64,000 bases of DNA from Bryopsis sp. KO-2023. Lineage: Eukaryota > Chlorophyta > Ulvophyceae > Bryopsidales > Bryopsidaceae. Location of the stretch: the NCBI GenBank assembly GCA_030272585.1, contig BSYQ01000009.1, positions 3,100,001-3,164,000 on the forward strand, given 5' to 3'. Under the pieces are notes generated by a model that was given only the letters and a program-made list of their open reading frames with translations, searched no databases and was not told the origin of the DNA. Positions 61,341 through 64,000 of the stretch are shown piece after piece (the first letter of the stretch is position 1; each line of letters begins with the position of its first letter). A program made the translations under genes and the position numbers.

Positions 61341-61754
61341 TGTTGGCCGAGACCGCTGCGGTACTTCCGTAGACACTGATGTCGATCTGGGTACCGATTC
61401 CCGCTCCACCACCGTCGACGGATACTACGCACAATAGAACCCAACCAACTGCTGTTTCGTATCCCCCAGGGAGCCCCCCCCTCCCCCCCAAATAAAAAAG
61501 GAAAGGAAAACGAAGGACGTCTTTGCCAAAAACTATCAAGAAACAAGCTGGACAAGCCGAAGTGTTGAGTGTGTGCTCAGTTGAGCGAAGAGCGAGAGGC
61601 TTTTGGGAAAGCGTTGTGCGTTACTGGCGACACATCACCACCATGAACGGACGCTGTTCTGTTTCCAACGAGACACCCTACCGACACTTCCAAGAGCGGT
61701 ATTGCCCGCCGTGCCGAGCAGAACGATAAGCAGGACCACTGCAAAGTTGGCCAT
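61341..61754 (-). CDS. small secreted protein, 5' part only
   Basis: Two exons join in phase: complement of 61682-61754 (MANFAVVLLIVLLGTAGNTA, a signal peptide) and 61341-61424 (VSVDGGGAGIGTQIDISVYG and more). The second ends with a GTAAGT donor after one base of a codon, so at least one further exon must lie to the left. The Gly/Ser/Thr composition resembles the tail of the neighbouring PPPMS protein. Family unknown. Confidence 0.5.
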
Positions 61755-62276
61755 TCTCAACGGAACGAAGCACAGAAGCCGTGGTTGGTTGAGCTAATAT
61801 CAGATGGTTGGCGTTTTCCTTCGCGAGTGGCGGCAACGCACGATAGTGATCGGAACGGAAACTGTCCTGTAAAGTATGTTGGACTTCGTTTTTGCACACC
61901 AATCCTCCCAGTTGTGTCGAAATCGTAACGGAAAAAGCGAAATATCAGTTGAAGTTCTGTTTGAGCTGGCACACACACAAGAATCACTTGAGAACAAGTC
62001 ACCCTGCCGAACGTTTTCTTCCGGGTGAGGACGATTGCAACCAACTATCTTTTAGCACGAGCTGGTGGCAACTGGTTCTCATGTTCCGAGGTATGAGGTG
62101 GTGATTCTTGGTGGGTGGTGGTACAAATCGGCACACACTACGCCCCCAAAAGAGCACCAATTCGCTTCGTCTGGCTGGGCAGGAATTGGTCACGTGATTA
62201 ACGTCATTATGTCGTGCCGTACTTGGGGACTTACTTGGCCGAGTGGATTCTGGCACTTGTGACTTGTCGTCAGAAA
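61755..62276. promoter_or_regulatory. head-to-head intergenic region
   Basis: 522 bases between divergent start codons at 61754 (minus) and 62277 (plus). No other gene recognised. Candidate bidirectional promoter. Confidence 0.4.
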
Positions 62277-63786
62277 ATGGAGTCTCGAGTGGCAGCGAGC
62301 AGCCGCCCCTCCACGTCCTATCGACAACCATGCTCCGCTTTCCCCTCCCGACACCCCCGTTGTTGGAGCGCGAGACTTCCCCGCTCCAACCACCGCTTTT
62401 GCTCCAGGAAATCTTTTCATGTCGCCGCCGTTGCGAAAGCCAAGACGGAGGACGAGAATCCTGAAGACGAATATGAGTTACCGGGAGGAGACCCCGAGAT
62501 AATGAAGGAAGTCTGCGACAAACTGTTTCCACCTAATGAAATGGATTGGGAAGCGTTTTGGAAAACCGACGACTTTGAAGAGTGGCACCCGAAATTCGTG
62601 GAGGCGTTCCAGGAAGCGGGAGGCTATGATCCGTCGGACCCCTCCCGCGATCCTTCGACGGTGGAACAGATGGAGTGGATGACGAGAGCCACGGATTACC
62701 TAAGAACGCGCGAGGACTTCTCGGAATTCTTGCCTGTCTCCTGGGGCAACCAGGTGAATCAAGGTATGAAGGTCGACCCAGAGGATGAGGAATTAGACAT
62801 TCTGGGGGATGAGGACGACAGGCCCTGGAACCGAGATATGTCGGTTTGGGATCTCAGGGCGGTCATGGAGAAAAGAAGGTACAGGGAGAAGTCCAGAGCG
62901 ACTTGGAGGAGAAAGCAAGCCAACCTCGGAACGGGCCCTTCTCTTGACGTTTTGAAAGATGATGTCAGGTAAAACTTGATAATTAAAAAAAAAAAAGAAA
63001 GAAAGGGCGGCCGCCTGTGGTTGCTGGGAAAGTTAAAACCCGCCAAAACTTTTTAACCCCCCCCAAATCCAACTTTTCTTCCACAATGGAAGAAAACAAG
63101 TAAAAAAATACTGAAGAATCACACATCAGAGCCATTTTTTTTTGTAAATAATATCAAGGTGAAATAAGCATGGTGAAATAAACATCCAAAATAATAAAAT
63201 AATCTACCTTATTTATTTTATTTTAAAGAATCCAAAATAAAAGGGGAGCAGGAATAAGATAGAGCAGGGGATGTGTGTGTCAAGGTCCAAGCAAATCTAT
63301 GTCACACTTCCATTTCACTTCCAATTATTCTTTTCTGTCTATTTTTAAAATCATGTGATCATGATGTGCTTCGTTCATTAATTTATTGTTTTTGAGGGGG
63401 GGGGGGTGGCTGAGGTTCATGTGTTTTTCAGAATCTCAGATGACGACAGAGCCATGTTTGAGTTGACCGAAGAAGAAGCTTGGCATTTCATCACCCAAGG
63501 GGGTCAGGCCGCCGATCCCAAGGAGGTACTGAAACACGTTTCGATAATGGACCCTGAGGAGAAAATAGATTTCCCGGCACTGGGGGTTCGATACATCGAA
63601 GAGGTCGATGAATTTTTGAAAAGAAAGGGGCACTGGACCACCAAGGAAGCAGACCTCACGTCGAAGAGCATCACTCTGGAAGGAGACGATTTCATCGATT
63701 TTCAACAGATGGTCGGCGAAATTCCAGAGATCGACGACCGGAAAAGAGTGGACAGCGAATGGAGTGGGGATATGAATGATGCCTGA
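62277..63786 (+). CDS. acidic protein with putative organelle-targeting N terminus
   Basis: Two exons, 62277-62968 and 63432-63786, join in phase to 348 residues. The first 55 residues are rich in Ser, Arg and Pro and lack acidic residues (MESRVAASSRPSTSYRQPCS, ending RKSFHVAAVAKA). That suits a plastid or mitochondrial transit peptide. The rest is acidic and tryptophan-containing: NEMDWEAFWKTDDFEEWHPK, DRPWNRDMSVWDLRAVMEK, then a basic helix (RRYREKSRATWRRKQ) and after the intron FELTEEEAWHFITQGGQAAD. No catalytic motif is evident. I do not recognise the family; a role in organelle gene expression is a guess from the W-rich acidic and basic-helix composition only. Confidence 0.65.
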
Positions 63787-64000
63787 TGTCACTCTTTTTC
63801 CTGATTCCTGATTTCTGATTTGGATTTGTCGATCCAAACCAGTTTTTTTGTTGTTTTTTTTGTTAAAGGGGGGGGGATGGGAAGAAGAAGGGTGTGTGTT
63901 GAGAATTGAATGGAATTTGTTCGGGTTAAGGAGGTGATAGGATGCAGTTTTGAATGGATGTGTGGTTTCTTTTCCAATTCCTTGTTTTCCATGAATGTAC

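Overview
The window is nuclear DNA from an intron-rich eukaryote. Nearly every gene recognised is split by GT-AG introns of about 40 to 1,100 bases that are full of A/T, and sometimes G/C, homopolymers. Exon boundaries were found by eye from reading frame, splice sites and intron phase, so a range covers the whole gene and exons are listed in the text. The gene set (two LC8 dynein light chains, a DZIP1-like protein, an augmin subunit, WTAP, an S6 kinase, Listerin, a proline-rich secreted protein and a possibly organelle-targeted protein) fits a flagellate-lineage protist or microalga. I cannot name the species. I saw no rRNA, tRNA or CRISPR array.

Layout. 1-2,892: an orphan minus-strand exon, otherwise nothing recognised. 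2,893-3,962 (-): LC8 copy 1. 4,383-4,586 (+): LYR-motif protein. 5,248-8,978 (-): DZIP1-like protein with a duplicated N-terminal module. 9,715-12,059 (+): unknown cysteine-rich type I membrane protein, followed by three orphan exons. 12,874-16,927 (-): CCT4. 18,771-20,326 (-): LC8 copy 2. 21,099-23,759 (-): WTAP-like. 24,253-27,356 (+): proteasome beta-5. 27,357-32,098: gene-poor, with a 21-bp-unit minisatellite. 32,099-35,174 (-): fatty acid hydroxylase superfamily. 35,517-37,328 (-): intronless HAUS6-like. 37,820-41,456 (+): S6 kinase with an N-terminal PAM2 motif. 43,408-55,100 (+): Listerin, with a TA-flanked inverted-repeat element in one intron. 55,859-57,070 (+): orphan gene. 57,947-59,811 (+): secreted Cys-knot-like/PPPMS-repeat protein. 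61,341-61,754 (-): start of a small secreted protein. 62,277-63,786 (+): acidic, possibly organelle-targeted protein.

Common themes. Several genes lie head to head and share a 0.4-0.7 kb gap (LC8-1/LYR, DZIP1-like/type I protein, WTAP/beta-5, HAUS6/S6K, small secreted/organelle protein). Many products belong to core processes: microtubule and ciliary biology (LC8 x2, DZIP1-like, HAUS6), protein folding and quality control (CCT4, beta-5, Listerin) and RNA or translation control (WTAP, S6K). The most unusual finding is the S6 kinase, which begins with a near-perfect PABP-binding PAM2 motif.
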